From Thermoprotei archaeon (GTDB taxonomy: Archaea; Thermoproteota; Thermoprotei; Thermofilales; B20-G17), in the NCBI GenBank assembly GCA_003650785.1, contig QMRW01000006.1, forward strand, positions 1 through 27,064: a stretch of 27,064 nucleotides of DNA. The letters run 5' to 3'. Made by a program: the position numbers and the translations under genes. Below, piece after piece: positions 14,466 to 23,003 of the stretch (positions are counted from its first letter, which is position 1; each line of letters opens with the position of its first letter). The notes beneath the pieces were generated by a model. That model searched no databases, had not been told where the DNA came from, and worked only from the letters and a program-made list of their open reading frames with translations.

Positions 14466-15461
14466 ATGGTATTACGTATAGGGTTCATAGGATGCGGAGG
14501 AATTGCCGGAGTTCATGCGAGTTACCTCTCTACTATGAGGGAAGTAGATCTAGTAGCATTCTGCGATATTATTAGAGAGAGAGCTGAAAGTATGGCTAAT
14601 AAATATGGTGGGTCTCCATATACAGACTACCATGAAATGTTAAAACGAGAAAAGCTAGATGCCGTCTTTATATGCTTACCTCCATTCGCACATAGAGATG
14701 AGGTTATGATATCAGCTGAGATGGGAGTTCATATCTATATTGAAAAGCCTATTGCGCTTGATATTAAGCTTGCAAGAGAAATGGTAAGAGCAGTTGAAAA
14801 AGCTGGTGTCAAGAGTCAGGTAGGTTACCAATTGAGATTCGGTGCAGGTGTTGAGAGGGCAAAAGAGCTCATAGACAAAGGGGAAATTGGCAGTATAGGA
14901 CTGGTTGTAGGGAAATACTGGTGTAGGTTTATTAGACGAGATTGGTGGTTGGATAGAAGTAAAAGTGGAGGACAAATTGTCGAACAAGCTACGCATGTAT
15001 ACGATCTTCTAAGATGGTTATGTGGAGATGTACTAAGAGTGTATTGCGAAATGGACAGGATATTTTATAGAGAGGAACCCGGTATGACCATAGAGGATGT
15101 TAGTGCTACGGTACTAAGATTCAAGTCTGGAGCTATAGGTACAGTAACAGCTACTATCGGGGCTGTACCGAAGTTCGGGTGGGTAAAGTGGTGTATTATA
15201 GGCTCGAATGCTATGCTAGACTCCGAGGATCCGAATAATCTAAAAGTATACTGGAGTTCAAAGACTCCACTTACTATAGAGGAATATAAGGAAGTTGATA
15301 GAGATCCTATGCTCCTAGCTGTGAGAGACTTCATAGAGGCAATACTAGAGGATAGGCCTACAAGAACCCCCATTAAGGAGGGCGCTAAGTCTCTAGAACT
15401 GACACTAGCAGCAGTAAAGGCCTCAGAAACAAATAGTGTAATCACACTACCTCTTCTATGA
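14466..15461 (+). CDS. Gfo/Idh/MocA-family oxidoreductase
   Basis: A 331-residue NAD(P)-dependent sugar or cyclitol dehydrogenase-like protein. The N-terminal Rossmann fold begins GFIGCGGIAGVH (6-17), the conserved E93-K94-P95 lies in YIEKPIALD, and the second-domain catalytic region has H177 and D180 in 'QATHVYDLLRWL'. The C-terminal beta-sheet domain is complete. Substrate cannot be told from sequence. It is a single gene with its own TATA box and is followed by a T-rich terminator, divergent from the XRE regulator. Confidence 0.9.
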   Translation: MVLRIGFIGCGGIAGVHASYLSTMREVDLVAFCDIIRERAESMANKYGGSPYTDYHEMLKREKLDAVFICLPPFAHRDEVMISAEMGVHIYIEKPIALDIKLAREMVRAVEKAGVKSQVGYQLRFGAGVERAKELIDKGEIGSIGLVVGKYWCRFIRRDWWLDRSKSGGQIVEQATHVYDLLRWLCGDVLRVYCEMDRIFYREEPGMTIEDVSATVLRFKSGAIGTVTATIGAVPKFGWVKWCIIGSNAMLDSEDPNNLKVYWSSKTPLTIEEYKEVDRDPMLLAVRDFIEAILEDRPTRTPIKEGAKSLELTLAAVKASETNSVITLPLL

Positions 15462-15480
15462 TTTCATTTTTTCTAATTTT
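15462..15480 (+). terminator. T-rich terminator after the Gfo/Idh gene
   Basis: Starts at the base after the stop: runs of T (six, then four) within 19 bases, as usual for intrinsic termination in archaea. Confidence 0.5.
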
Positions 15481-15931
15481 GTGCATAGAAAGAGGTATTG
15501 GAATTATATTAGACATTAAAAAATTACTTAAATAACTTTGATGAGTATACTCCTCTACTACTTTTTGGGAATTCTCTGACAAATTATCTCTGTAGTTGAA
15601 AATGACTTAGGAAATATGTTAGGTTTGTAGGGACGGTGAGAAAACAGAGCAGCCTGGTTAGTAGTAGAAAAGTAGAAAACTACCCCTTTCTCAATAGGGA
15701 ATTATGGACTGAGCTCGGTCTTTATATGTGCTCTATACTGTAAAAGCAACTAGACCTCGTAAAACTTGAGAAGTCCTAAAATCATTTACTGATAAGATCC
15801 TTGGAGTGCTTAACCCAACTTCGAAGAGATATGACACTTGATCAGAATACACGTGACCAGATAATGTAGAGTAGAGATAGAAGTAGAGAAAATCTATGTC
15901 CATCTTGAGAATGAAAGTTAAATCTCTATTC
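15481..15931. other. Long gene-poor stretch downstream of two convergent genes
   Basis: Lies between the ends of the Gfo/Idh gene and the HerA-like gene. Apart from a possible 56-codon minus-strand ORF (15733-15903) I see no gene. A TATA-like ACATATAAAG sits on the minus strand near 15717-15726 with no ORF behind it. Near 15660-15683 GTAGAAAA-type motifs repeat around a GTAG...CTAC pairing. A small RNA is possible but not supported by a known fold. Confidence 0.35.
15733..15903 (-). CDS. Possible 56-residue ORF downstream of the HerA-like gene
   Basis: An open frame of 57 codons from ATG to TAG on the minus strand. The same frame stays open about 32 more codons upstream, into the 3' end of the HerA-like gene. 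The peptide is rich in Phe, Tyr, Leu and Ser, begins MDIDFLYFYL and has no family I recognise. There is no Shine-Dalgarno site and only a weak TATA-like element close to the ATG. It could be a small gene, a remnant or chance; codon use is not clearly that of the neighbours. Confidence 0.25.
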   Translation of the reverse strand: MDIDFLYFYLYSTLSGHVYSDQVSYLFEVGLSTPRILSVNDFRTSQVLRGLVAFTV

Positions 15932-18562
15932 TTATTGACAATAAGCTCTTTTCCTGAATAATCCTCTCCAAGTAATATGCTCTGGACAACTATGAGCGCC
16001 TATATTCCTACACTTGATAGCATGCTTTTTACAAAGTATACTATTGCACTTATAACAGGTGAAGGTGTGCTTCTCACATACAATGCCTCCGCAAATTTTA
16101 CATATTGGAGGAGTATGATTTCTATACCCTTTCACTACACTAGATTTACATATTACACATCTTCCATAACTGATAATGGCATTATGCGGATCTACTATAA
16201 CTTCATACCTATGATTTCTCTGCATTAATTTTACCCTATAAATTACCCTGATGAAATCGAACTTCTCAAGTACTGTGATAAGAGGTACTACTTTAAACTT
16301 AACTATTAAATTCTTGCTTTCATATTTACTCTCGATAAATTTGCATCTCTTCTTAATATTCTTCTTCAAGTTCTTAAGATCTTTTCTTAATGTCTTTAGA
16401 ATTTCCTTATTTGTGAGCAGTTCTCCCTCAATTCTTCTATATCTCATTTTAAGCCTCCTTATTTCTGAAGATAATTTTTTAATAGATAATCTCTTTCTTC
16501 TCATTTTAACCTTTTTATTAGTTAATTTTTTAATATAATTTCCTAGCTTATCATATTCATCCTTAAGTTCACGAATTCTGTCTTCTATAGTTGCGATTTT
16601 TTCCTTCAATTCCTGCTCTTTAACCTTAAACTCAGAAAGCGCCTTATTGAGCTCATATATGATCCGCTCCTTTACAGCTCTCTTTACATCTTCCCTAAGT
16701 TCCGTAAGCTCATCCTCTAGTACTACTCTTTTCACGATATTTGAAAAGTATGCATTAGTAGTGTACATCTTCTGGAGATCTTCTATACTTATATCCCTTC
16801 CTCCTACCTCTAAAGTAGGTAGCTCATCCACTGGTACAAGATCAGGCTCTAGATCTCTAATTCTCTTTCCATCTACGTAGATTGTACGTTCTAAAGTTCT
16901 ACTTACCTTGTCTAGTCCGGGAATATCAATCCTATAAGTAACCCTAATTCTGTATGCTGGATATATGAACCCTTTAACGATTATGTCCTTAATATCGTAG
17001 CCATGTTGCTTGAAAAAAGTTGATATTTCATCTATATTCAACTTATGTTTAACTGTGAGTATTTGTCTCACACGGTCTCTCTTCCTGCTAAATTTACTGG
17101 ACTTCAAGCGAAGCATGGAGGATTTTTTGAATCGTCTGCTTAATAGTTCTATCTCTTCTGGCTTAAGTGGACCTCTATGATATGTTAGGAGCCATCTCAC
17201 TCTTAGAGACTTCGTCACGTTCTCTCTATAATTGTGATAAATGAAGTGACGGGGCTTTAAATTGGGTATCTTTTTCATAATTTCTTTTTCAAGCTCTAAA
17301 CCAATTCTTATATTTTCTAGATCTCTTCTTGAAGATAATCGTCCAATAAATCTGTGACTAGCATTTGAGAGTACTCTATAATCAACATCGGCTGGATTTT
17401 GCGTTGCCATGAGTACTCCTAATCCAAAGGCTCTTCCCTGTTTCACTAATAACATTAACAGAGTTTTTGAGGGTGGTTTCTGTACTGGTGGAACAAAACC
17501 CATAACTTCATCTATATAAAGAAGGAAACGAAGTTTTGAAGTCCCTCCACCCTTTAAAATCCACTTGTATAATTCTTGTAAGAATACTGCTAGGAATAGT
17601 TGTTTCTCCCTTAAATCGTTCATGAACCTGAGGTCTATTATGGATATTCTTCCTCTCTCGTAGAAATACCTATCGAAGTCTATGCTTTCCCCCATCAACC
17701 AAGCCTGGTAGGCAGGATGTGTTATCAGTATGTTTAATGATCTAGCCAATTCACTTCGCTTGCTCAAAGGTAGGAATTCGTCTACTGAAAGTTTACCTAC
17801 ATTATCGAAACTCGGTTTGATGACTTCCTCTATGAGCTCCTCTATGCTCATACTCCTTCCTTCTAACCATGAATGCCTGAGAATCTCAGCTAGTAATGTA
17901 TGCTCTTTCAAGTCTCTCTCCGAATATCCTATTAGTCTCAATAGAGTCGCTACAGTACTGTTTAATGTCTCCAGCACTATCGACGGATCTCTTTCCATTA
18001 GATCTCTCACTCTTGGAATAGGAGATAAGCTTGGTTTAATTGAAAGCGAAATTCCATAGTTACTCCGAGGGGTGTATATTACAACCTTTACATCTTCGTG
18101 AAAACGCTCTACTTTTCTAAAATCTACACTCCATCTCTTAAGTTCCTCTATGTATTTACTCCTCAAAATTTTAGAGTACTCTTCAGGATCTATACCTAGG
18201 CTGAAAGCCTCCATATCTGACCAAGGTCTAAAATCTAGATTCTTGGAACGTATAGCTAGACATCCTACATCTCCCTTAGGATCTATGGCTACTATTGGAT
18301 ATCCTTGTAGAGCTAACTCCTCAACTATAGCTTTACACAAGACAGTTTTTCCGGATCCTGTAGCCCCTAGTACTAGTGTATGGTTTACTAGTTCATCCGA
18401 ATCTAGTGTGAATTTAGATCCATCAGGATGTTCTCCAATGTATAGTGCGACCACAAGGATCCCTGAAAGGGAAGAGAAGTGCTGTAATAAATCTTGTAAA
18501 TAGAGGGTGTTGTATAGACTTATGTATTCTACCACAGTATATGGTTCCGTAACTCTGTACAA
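15932..18562 (-). CDS. HerA/FtsK-like ATPase with coiled coil and triple zinc-knuckle tail
   Basis: An 876-residue protein. Residues about 1-480 form a HerA/DUF87/YjgR-type ATPase: Walker A GATGSGKT (66-73), 'IVAIDPKGD' soon after, Walker B-like 'LLYIDEVMGF', the sensor segment ATQNPADVDY and arginine-rich GRLSSRRD. A basic linker (480-610) follows. A long charged coiled coil spans about 613-750. The C-terminus has C802-x2-C805 and then three contiguous 15-residue repeats at 821-835, 836-850 and 851-865, of pattern CxxC-x4-CxxH-x3; the third lacks the second cysteine. Family members are hexameric DNA or protein translocases. TTG start at 18562, with a TATA box at 18590-18598 inside the HAD gene's 3' end. 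No HerA partner nuclease (NurA) or Mre11/Rad50 lies nearby. Confidence 0.8.
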   Translation of the reverse strand: MYRVTEPYTVVEYISLYNTLYLQDLLQHFSSLSGILVVALYIGEHPDGSKFTLDSDELVNHTLVLGATGSGKTVLCKAIVEELALQGYPIVAIDPKGDVGCLAIRSKNLDFRPWSDMEAFSLGIDPEEYSKILRSKYIEELKRWSVDFRKVERFHEDVKVVIYTPRSNYGISLSIKPSLSPIPRVRDLMERDPSIVLETLNSTVATLLRLIGYSERDLKEHTLLAEILRHSWLEGRSMSIEELIEEVIKPSFDNVGKLSVDEFLPLSKRSELARSLNILITHPAYQAWLMGESIDFDRYFYERGRISIIDLRFMNDLREKQLFLAVFLQELYKWILKGGGTSKLRFLLYIDEVMGFVPPVQKPPSKTLLMLLVKQGRAFGLGVLMATQNPADVDYRVLSNASHRFIGRLSSRRDLENIRIGLELEKEIMKKIPNLKPRHFIYHNYRENVTKSLRVRWLLTYHRGPLKPEEIELLSRRFKKSSMLRLKSSKFSRKRDRVRQILTVKHKLNIDEISTFFKQHGYDIKDIIVKGFIYPAYRIRVTYRIDIPGLDKVSRTLERTIYVDGKRIRDLEPDLVPVDELPTLEVGGRDISIEDLQKMYTTNAYFSNIVKRVVLEDELTELREDVKRAVKERIIYELNKALSEFKVKEQELKEKIATIEDRIRELKDEYDKLGNYIKKLTNKKVKMRRKRLSIKKLSSEIRRLKMRYRRIEGELLTNKEILKTLRKDLKNLKKNIKKRCKFIESKYESKNLIVKFKVVPLITVLEKFDFIRVIYRVKLMQRNHRYEVIVDPHNAIISYGRCVICKSSVVKGYRNHTPPICKICGGIVCEKHTFTCYKCNSILCKKHAIKCRNIGAHSCPEHITWRGLFRKRAYCQ

Positions 18563-18585
18563 TGTGCTGGAGGTATGGGATGAGT

Positions 18586-19188
18586 CTAGAGTATATAATC
18601 TAGCAATTTCTCCAGCTCTAGAAAACTACTCAGTCTTATATGAGCACTAGGTACTCTATTACCTACCATAATAGTTAAACAGCCAAGCCTAGTACCAGCT
18701 TCATAGTCCCAAGGAGCATCACCGACGAATACTACTTCGGAAGGACTAACGCCCATGATCTCAATAACTTTTCTGAGTTGTTCCTCTCTTTCTCTAACAA
18801 TATTCCTAGTTATTATTAAATCGAATAGATCTAGTATACCTAATTTACTCAGTGCAATCTTAGCAGGTCGAGTACTTTGTTGCGTTATTAATACCAGTTT
18901 CATATTTCTACTCTTTAATTTAAACAGAATTTCCCTCAGTTTGGGGGATTTCCCTATTTTCTCTACAGCTTTAACTTCCTCTTCCTCTATCATTGATAAG
19001 ACTGTTCTCATAAGTTCCTCATTCTGAATAACTTCATTCAAACTTGGCAATAGAGGTTTTAGAGGATGATTTGTTTTCAGAAAGTTTCTGATCTTAGCTC
19101 TCACATAATCCCAATCTATCGGAAGTCTTACTAGAGTACCGTCTAGATCAGTTACTAGGCACCTAATCTTTCTCAACTGGATACCCAT
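18586..19188 (-). CDS. HAD-superfamily hydrolase, phosphoglycolate-phosphatase-like
   Basis: About 200 residues. Motif I is DLDGTL with nucleophile D14 and acid D16; motif II is the threonine in LVLITQQS; the motif III lysine lies in the 'RPAKIALSKLGI' region or the following helix; motif IV is FVGDAPWDYEAG. A helical cap of about 70 residues lies between motifs I and II, as in subfamily I phosphatases (Gph/PpaX-like). A longer open frame reaches 19317. The ATG at 19188 is preferred because a TATA box (19206-19213) lies about 20-25 bp before it and the extra N-terminus is not domain-like. Substrate is not predictable. It is followed by the HerA-like gene on the same strand, 23 bp away. Confidence 0.85.
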   Translation of the reverse strand: MGIQLRKIRCLVTDLDGTLVRLPIDWDYVRAKIRNFLKTNHPLKPLLPSLNEVIQNEELMRTVLSMIEEEEVKAVEKIGKSPKLREILFKLKSRNMKLVLITQQSTRPAKIALSKLGILDLFDLIITRNIVREREEQLRKVIEIMGVSPSEVVFVGDAPWDYEAGTRLGCLTIMVGNRVPSAHIRLSSFLELEKLLDYIL

Positions 19189-19205
19189 GAACTCTTGAGT
19201 ACTGT

Positions 19206-19213
19206 AATATAAA
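19206..19213 (-). promoter_or_regulatory. TATA box of the HAD hydrolase gene
   Basis: TTTATATT on the minus strand about 22 bp before the ATG at 19188. It decides the start, since it lies inside the longer open frame, and implies a leaderless message. Confidence 0.5.
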
Positions 19214-19319
19214 TAATATGACATGTAGAAAGAGTCTAAAGTACTCTCTAAGCTGTAAAGTCGGTAAAAATAAAGTTTGACCTCACTAAGTGAAGTACTA
19301 ATCAAGTGCTCGACCATTG

Positions 19320-19345
19320 GGTTTATACTATAGGTTTATACTATG
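19320..19345 (+). repeat. Tandem 13-bp repeat between HAD and HTH genes
   Basis: GGTTTATACTATA followed directly by GGTTTATACTATG: 12 identical bases at a 13-bp period. It sits in the 195-324 bp divergent space and contains TATA-like cores. Either a doubled regulator site or a slipped duplication. Confidence 0.45.
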
Positions 19346-19512
19346 GATGCTCTCTGAACATCAATATGTTTGTGCTCTCGAAGGAGAAATTGATAGCATT
19401 ATCCACATTGTAGTGGAAGGTACCAATCGCGTAAGATCTTATTACCAAATTACATTATGAGGGGAGGGAGAACGCTTAATAGAGTACTAGCCTTACAATT
19501 AGGACTCGGGGG

Positions 19513-20025
19513 ATGAGCCTATTGGACTTAACCTTTGATGAAAGGGCCATGGAAGGATTGACCTTCACTGAACGTAAGATAATGGAGGAATATTTGAGGG
19601 GATTGAAGCCAAAAGAGATAGCTACTCGATTGAAAGTCTCCATAAAGACTGTGTACAAGGCTGTATGGAAGTATAGGAAAAACTTCAGGGCACTCCATAG
19701 GGAGAGGGATCTAGACAGAGGAAGATATCCTGTTAATAACATTGCGGCTACAGCTATAGCAATGGAGATGGTAGCGCACGGATTAAGAAAGGTACTGGAA
19801 TATTCAAATATGGATAAATTCGACGAAGTAATAATATTACTAAGGAGAATAGACGATAAACTTGCCAAAATAAGCGATAATTTATCACAATTATTGAGTA
19901 CTATTAGTGGTGGTACACCTATTACTGTAAAGCCTACGGAAAGCCCTACCACCGATAATATCGAAAGTAAGCTCCCCGATTTCCTAAGAGATAATCCCTG
20001 GCTAGAAGTTCTTAGAACTAGGTAA
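19513..20025 (+). CDS. LuxR/sigma-4-like helix-turn-helix protein
   Basis: A 170-residue protein. Residues about 15-55 form a LuxR or sigma-region-4-like HTH ('LTFTERKIMEEYLRG', then KEIATRLKVSIKTVYKAVWK). A helical region (75-135) with heptad-like spacing follows and may dimerise. A Thr/Ser/Pro-rich linker leads to a C-terminal 'LPDFLRDNPWLEVLRTR' motif that looks like a short docking peptide. No ligand domain is present, so it is not a classical two-component regulator. ATG at 19513; a TATA-like TTAATA lies near 19475-19480. Its stop overlaps the 3' end of the convergent ECF ATPase gene by 8 bp. The opposite strand is also open for 158 codons, but the HTH is the convincing frame. Confidence 0.75.
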   Translation: MSLLDLTFDERAMEGLTFTERKIMEEYLRGLKPKEIATRLKVSIKTVYKAVWKYRKNFRALHRERDLDRGRYPVNNIAATAIAMEMVAHGLRKVLEYSNMDKFDEVIILLRRIDDKLAKISDNLSQLLSTISGGTPITVKPTESPTTDNIESKLPDFLRDNPWLEVLRTR

Positions 20026-20851
20026 TCATAGAATGTTTAAGGAGAGAGACTATAGACTGGACAAGCTCGGAATCCAAAAGTACTCTTTCCGGTACTCCTA
20101 AGTCCTTAAGTAATAATGCGCATTGAGTTGGTTGTGGTGGTATTAATCTAGCTCTTTTAGTTATCTCTGGATCCGTAAGTACTTCCCTAGTGGCTCCATC
20201 GGCCACGATTTTACCATTAGCCATGACTACAGTTCTAGAGAAGTTCTCTGCAACGAATTCGACATCATGAGTTACTACTATCACAGTCTTGCCCTTAGAG
20301 GCCAGGTACTTTATGAAATCCGCTAGTCTTTGCTTGTGTAAGTACTCCTGACCAATAGTAGGTTCGTCAAAGATTATGATATCAGGATCGTAGGCTAGAA
20401 TGGAGGCTATGGCTAGTCTCTTTTTCTCACCCCCACTAAGAGTGAAGGGACTGGATTTCCTATATTTCTCCAATTTCATAAACTTCAATGCCCAATTCAC
20501 TCTCTCATTAATGTAGTCATCATCAAAACCGAGATTCTTTAGAGCAAATGCTATCTCCTCCTCAACTGTTTCAGCGAATAATTGGTGATCTGGATTTTGA
20601 AAGATTAAGCCTACATGCCTAGCTAACTTGGATACAGGTACTGTCTTAGTGTTCATTCCAAGTACTCTTACAGAACCCTTAGTGGGTTTTAATATTCCAT
20701 TAAAGTGTTTTATGAGAGTAGTCTTTCCAGCTCCATTCTCCCCCATTATAGCTACCACCTCACCCTTTTCCACTGTAAGATCTATTCCCCTAAGTACTTC
20801 AGTCCTCCCATTATAGCTAAAGTATAGATCTTCAACCTCTATTACCCTCAC
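20018..20851 (-). CDS. ECF-type ABC transporter ATPase (CbiO/EcfA), second copy
   Basis: A 277-residue ECF ATPase: Walker A GENGAGKT (37-44), FQNPDHQLFAETVEEEIAF, which is the Q-loop block typical of EcfA/CbiO proteins, signature LSGGEKKR, Walker B IIIFDEPT and switch VVTHD. A C-terminal extension of about 50 residues is the ECF-specific dimer and T-component contact region. The GTG start at 20851 overlaps the upstream EcfA stop by 4 bp, with a GAGGAG ribosome site before it. The two ATPases probably form the EcfA1-EcfA2 heterodimer. No EcfT or substrate-binding S subunit is in the window, so the vitamin or metal carried is unknown. Confidence 0.9.
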   Translation of the reverse strand: MRVIEVEDLYFSYNGRTEVLRGIDLTVEKGEVVAIMGENGAGKTTLIKHFNGILKPTKGSVRVLGMNTKTVPVSKLARHVGLIFQNPDHQLFAETVEEEIAFALKNLGFDDDYINERVNWALKFMKLEKYRKSSPFTLSGGEKKRLAIASILAYDPDIIIFDEPTIGQEYLHKQRLADFIKYLASKGKTVIVVTHDVEFVAENFSRTVVMANGKIVADGATREVLTDPEITKRARLIPPQPTQCALLLKDLGVPERVLLDSELVQSIVSLLKHSMIT

Positions 20852-21708
20852 TTGGAACTCCTCCTCTGAAGTAATCTTCTCACTTGAACAGCTAGCTCCT
20901 CAGGTTTTCTTGGAGGCCTATCCATTTCAATACCTCGATTACGTAGTTGTAAATAAACATTAATCACCTTAGGAACACCTATACCGAGTAGCTTGCTCGT
21001 ACGCTCTAGAAATACTTCCTCTGGTGCACCATCAGCAACAATCCTTCCTCTATCCATGAGTAGTACTCTATTAATGAAACTTGTAATGAGCTCTAGTCTA
21101 TGTTCTACTATTACAATCGTAATGTTCATTTCTCTATTCAACCTGGCGAGTAGTTCAAATAGTTCTAGTGCACTCAAGGGATCAAGATTGGCAGTTGGCT
21201 CATCTAATATGAGGATCTCTGGCTCCATAACCATTATGGAAGCTATAGCAACCTTCTGCTGCTGACCTCCGCTCAATTCGTACGGGGATTTATGTCTAAG
21301 ATTTTCTATTTTAAGTATTTGTAGTACATTATCTACTCTTCTCCTCATTTCTTCCTTAGATAATCCTAAGTTTTCAAGTCCGAAGGCTATCTCTCTTTCC
21401 ACAGTAGAGGAAAAGAGTTGGTTCTCAGGATCCTGAAACACCATGCCTACATATCTAGAGAGTTCATACGTACTACTTTTTGAAACCTCATGACCCATTA
21501 CAATAACTCTTCCAGTGTACTCTCCTTCGTAGAAGTGTGGTATTAGTCCATTTATAGATCTCAGTAGTGTACTTTTACCGCATCCTGAAGGCCCTGTTAA
21601 TAATATGAAATCTCCTCTGTATATGTCCAAATTTATATTCCTGAGAGCATAAAAGGTAGTACCGCTATACTTGAATGAGTACTCCTCAAATGATACTATT
21701 ACGCTCAA
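20848..21708 (-). CDS. ECF-type ABC transporter ATPase (CbiO/EcfA), first copy
   Basis: A 286-residue ECF ATPase: Walker A GPSGCGKS (39-46), 'FQDPENQLFSSTVEREIAFG', signature ELSGGQQQK, Walker B ILILDEPTANLD and switch IVEHR. Histidine is kept in the switch loop, so both members of the pair look catalytically able. The start is a TTG at 21708, supported by a GAGGT ribosome site about 6 nt upstream. It follows the Ygr210-type GTPase gene by 7 bp and overlaps the second ATPase, so all three may share a transcript. ECF membrane parts must be encoded elsewhere. Confidence 0.9.
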   Translation of the reverse strand: MSVIVSFEEYSFKYSGTTFYALRNINLDIYRGDFILLTGPSGCGKSTLLRSINGLIPHFYEGEYTGRVIVMGHEVSKSSTYELSRYVGMVFQDPENQLFSSTVEREIAFGLENLGLSKEEMRRRVDNVLQILKIENLRHKSPYELSGGQQQKVAIASIMVMEPEILILDEPTANLDPLSALELFELLARLNREMNITIVIVEHRLELITSFINRVLLMDRGRIVADGAPEEVFLERTSKLLGIGVPKVINVYLQLRNRGIEMDRPPRKPEELAVQVRRLLQRRSSK

Positions 21709-21715
21709 GCGAACC

Positions 21716-22921
21716 TCATCTCCTAGCTACAATCTTAATCACATCTCGATGCTTAAGCCTATACTCGGCGCCAAGTCTTCTCTTAGTCCTTACATCGATT
21801 GCTTGTATGAATTTATCACCTAGCTCTGTATGTATTGAATAAGCCAGGTCTCTAGCTGTGGAACCCATAGGCATTAGTAATGCATCTGGAAGGACTCTAC
21901 CATGATGATCTGTTAATCTAAGTTCATCTTCGACAGGAAAGACCACTATGTACTTTAGTAGCTCTAGAACGGCAGTGTCAATAGCCTGTTGTACACCTGT
22001 ATTTCCCCACTTTTTAAGGACATTTTCTCTTATGTACTCTAGACCTTTCAATTGTTTTTGTGTAAGTTCCTTTTCTTTAAGTATTATAAAGTCTTCACTT
22101 CCCGGTAGGTACTTTATTAGACCCTTTTCAGCTGCTTTTCTTAGTGCAAGCTCTGAAACTGCGCTTGTGGGTATGATGATGTAATCCTTGAGTTCTTTTT
22201 TCATCCTCTTTATATTATCTTCGGCCTCTGGGATGTCCGATTTATTAGCAGCTATGAGCATAGGCTTACTGAACGATCTTAGAATATGTATGAACTCTAA
22301 TAATTCATCATCACTCCACTCTTGTAACTTCTTCCTTGCCAGTCCAAGTTCTTCCATAGCTCTCTCAGTGCTCTCCATAGTTATCCCAAGTCCACTAAGC
22401 TTATCACTAATAAGCTTAGAAGCTCTCTCCTTAGAGATAGTTGCGTATTTCACAAGTCTATCCCAGTCTCTCTTCAAGATCTGAAATATCCACATATCTA
22501 TTTCTCTTTCAAGGAATATAATGTCCTCTATAGGATCATGAGTTCCTGGTTTAATCACTCTACCCTCCTCATCTGTACCACCTGAAGCATCTACTACATG
22601 TACTAGAACACTTGCTCTTCTAAGTTCATCAAGGAATTTATTACCTAACCCCCTTCCTCTCCAGGCATCTGGTACTAACCCAGCTACATCTATAAGCTCC
22701 ACGGGTACAAACCTATTTCCTTCTATACACAAAGAGTTTACGGGAGTATCCTTTACACCAAGATCCTTACATACACATTCTATCCTAACATATCCCACTC
22801 CTCTATTGGCATCTATTGTCGTAAAGGGGTATGAGGCAATCTTTGCATCAACGAGTGTTGATGCGACGAAGAATGTTGTTTTTCCAGTATTGGGTTTGCC
22901 TACCACTCCTATTTGAATCAT
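21716..22921 (-). CDS. Ygr210/YchF-family GTPase with TGS domain
   Basis: A 401-residue Obg-like GTPase. G1 GKPNTGKT (8-15), G3 DVAG (78-81), G4 NKSD (226-229) and a helical insertion between them. The last ~75 residues, beginning VVFPVEDE and including 'DALLMPMGSTARDLAYSIH', form a TGS domain. The intact NKSD marks the archaeal/Ygr210 branch that should bind GTP, unlike bacterial YchF, whose altered G4 favours ATP. The role is probably ribosome-linked. GGTGAT lies 5 nt upstream of the ATG at 22921; a TATA-like element (22987-23000, minus strand) gives a leader of about 45 nt. The ECF ATPase genes follow closely. Confidence 0.9.
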   Translation of the reverse strand: MIQIGVVGKPNTGKTTFFVASTLVDAKIASYPFTTIDANRGVGYVRIECVCKDLGVKDTPVNSLCIEGNRFVPVELIDVAGLVPDAWRGRGLGNKFLDELRRASVLVHVVDASGGTDEEGRVIKPGTHDPIEDIIFLEREIDMWIFQILKRDWDRLVKYATISKERASKLISDKLSGLGITMESTERAMEELGLARKKLQEWSDDELLEFIHILRSFSKPMLIAANKSDIPEAEDNIKRMKKELKDYIIIPTSAVSELALRKAAEKGLIKYLPGSEDFIILKEKELTQKQLKGLEYIRENVLKKWGNTGVQQAIDTAVLELLKYIVVFPVEDELRLTDHHGRVLPDALLMPMGSTARDLAYSIHTELGDKFIQAIDVRTKRRLGAEYRLKHRDVIKIVARR

Positions 22922-23003
22922 TTAATCACCATCAGACGATGCAGGCTAGGTCATTTATCCCCTAAGCCCGCTTTTCATCACCTCTACCATTAAATTTACA
23001 GTC

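Noticed and set aside
15538..15580. TTGATGA ... CTGA pattern resembling a C/D sRNA
   Set aside because: The first C-box base is wrong, the internal boxes are missing and no terminal stem is seen.
15931..15945. Perfect palindrome CTTATTG-A-CAATAAG over the HerA-like gene's stop codon
   Set aside because: The one-base centre cannot form a stable RNA hairpin, and no T-run follows to make it a terminator.
19189..19317. N-terminal extension of the HAD hydrolase
   Set aside because: A TATA box lies inside it at 19206-19213, and the added residues are Tyr/Ser-rich and not part of the HAD fold.
19476..19952. 158-codon open frame on the minus strand opposite the HTH gene
   Set aside because: It lacks domain-like features, is Ser/Leu-rich as expected for an antisense reading, and overlaps a frame with a clear helix-turn-helix.
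22930..22985. C/D-box-like RNA on the minus strand: GTGATGA followed by CTGA about 40 nt later
   Set aside because: No good D' and C' boxes or closing stem; the same bases are explained as the leader and ribosome site of the Ygr210-type gene.
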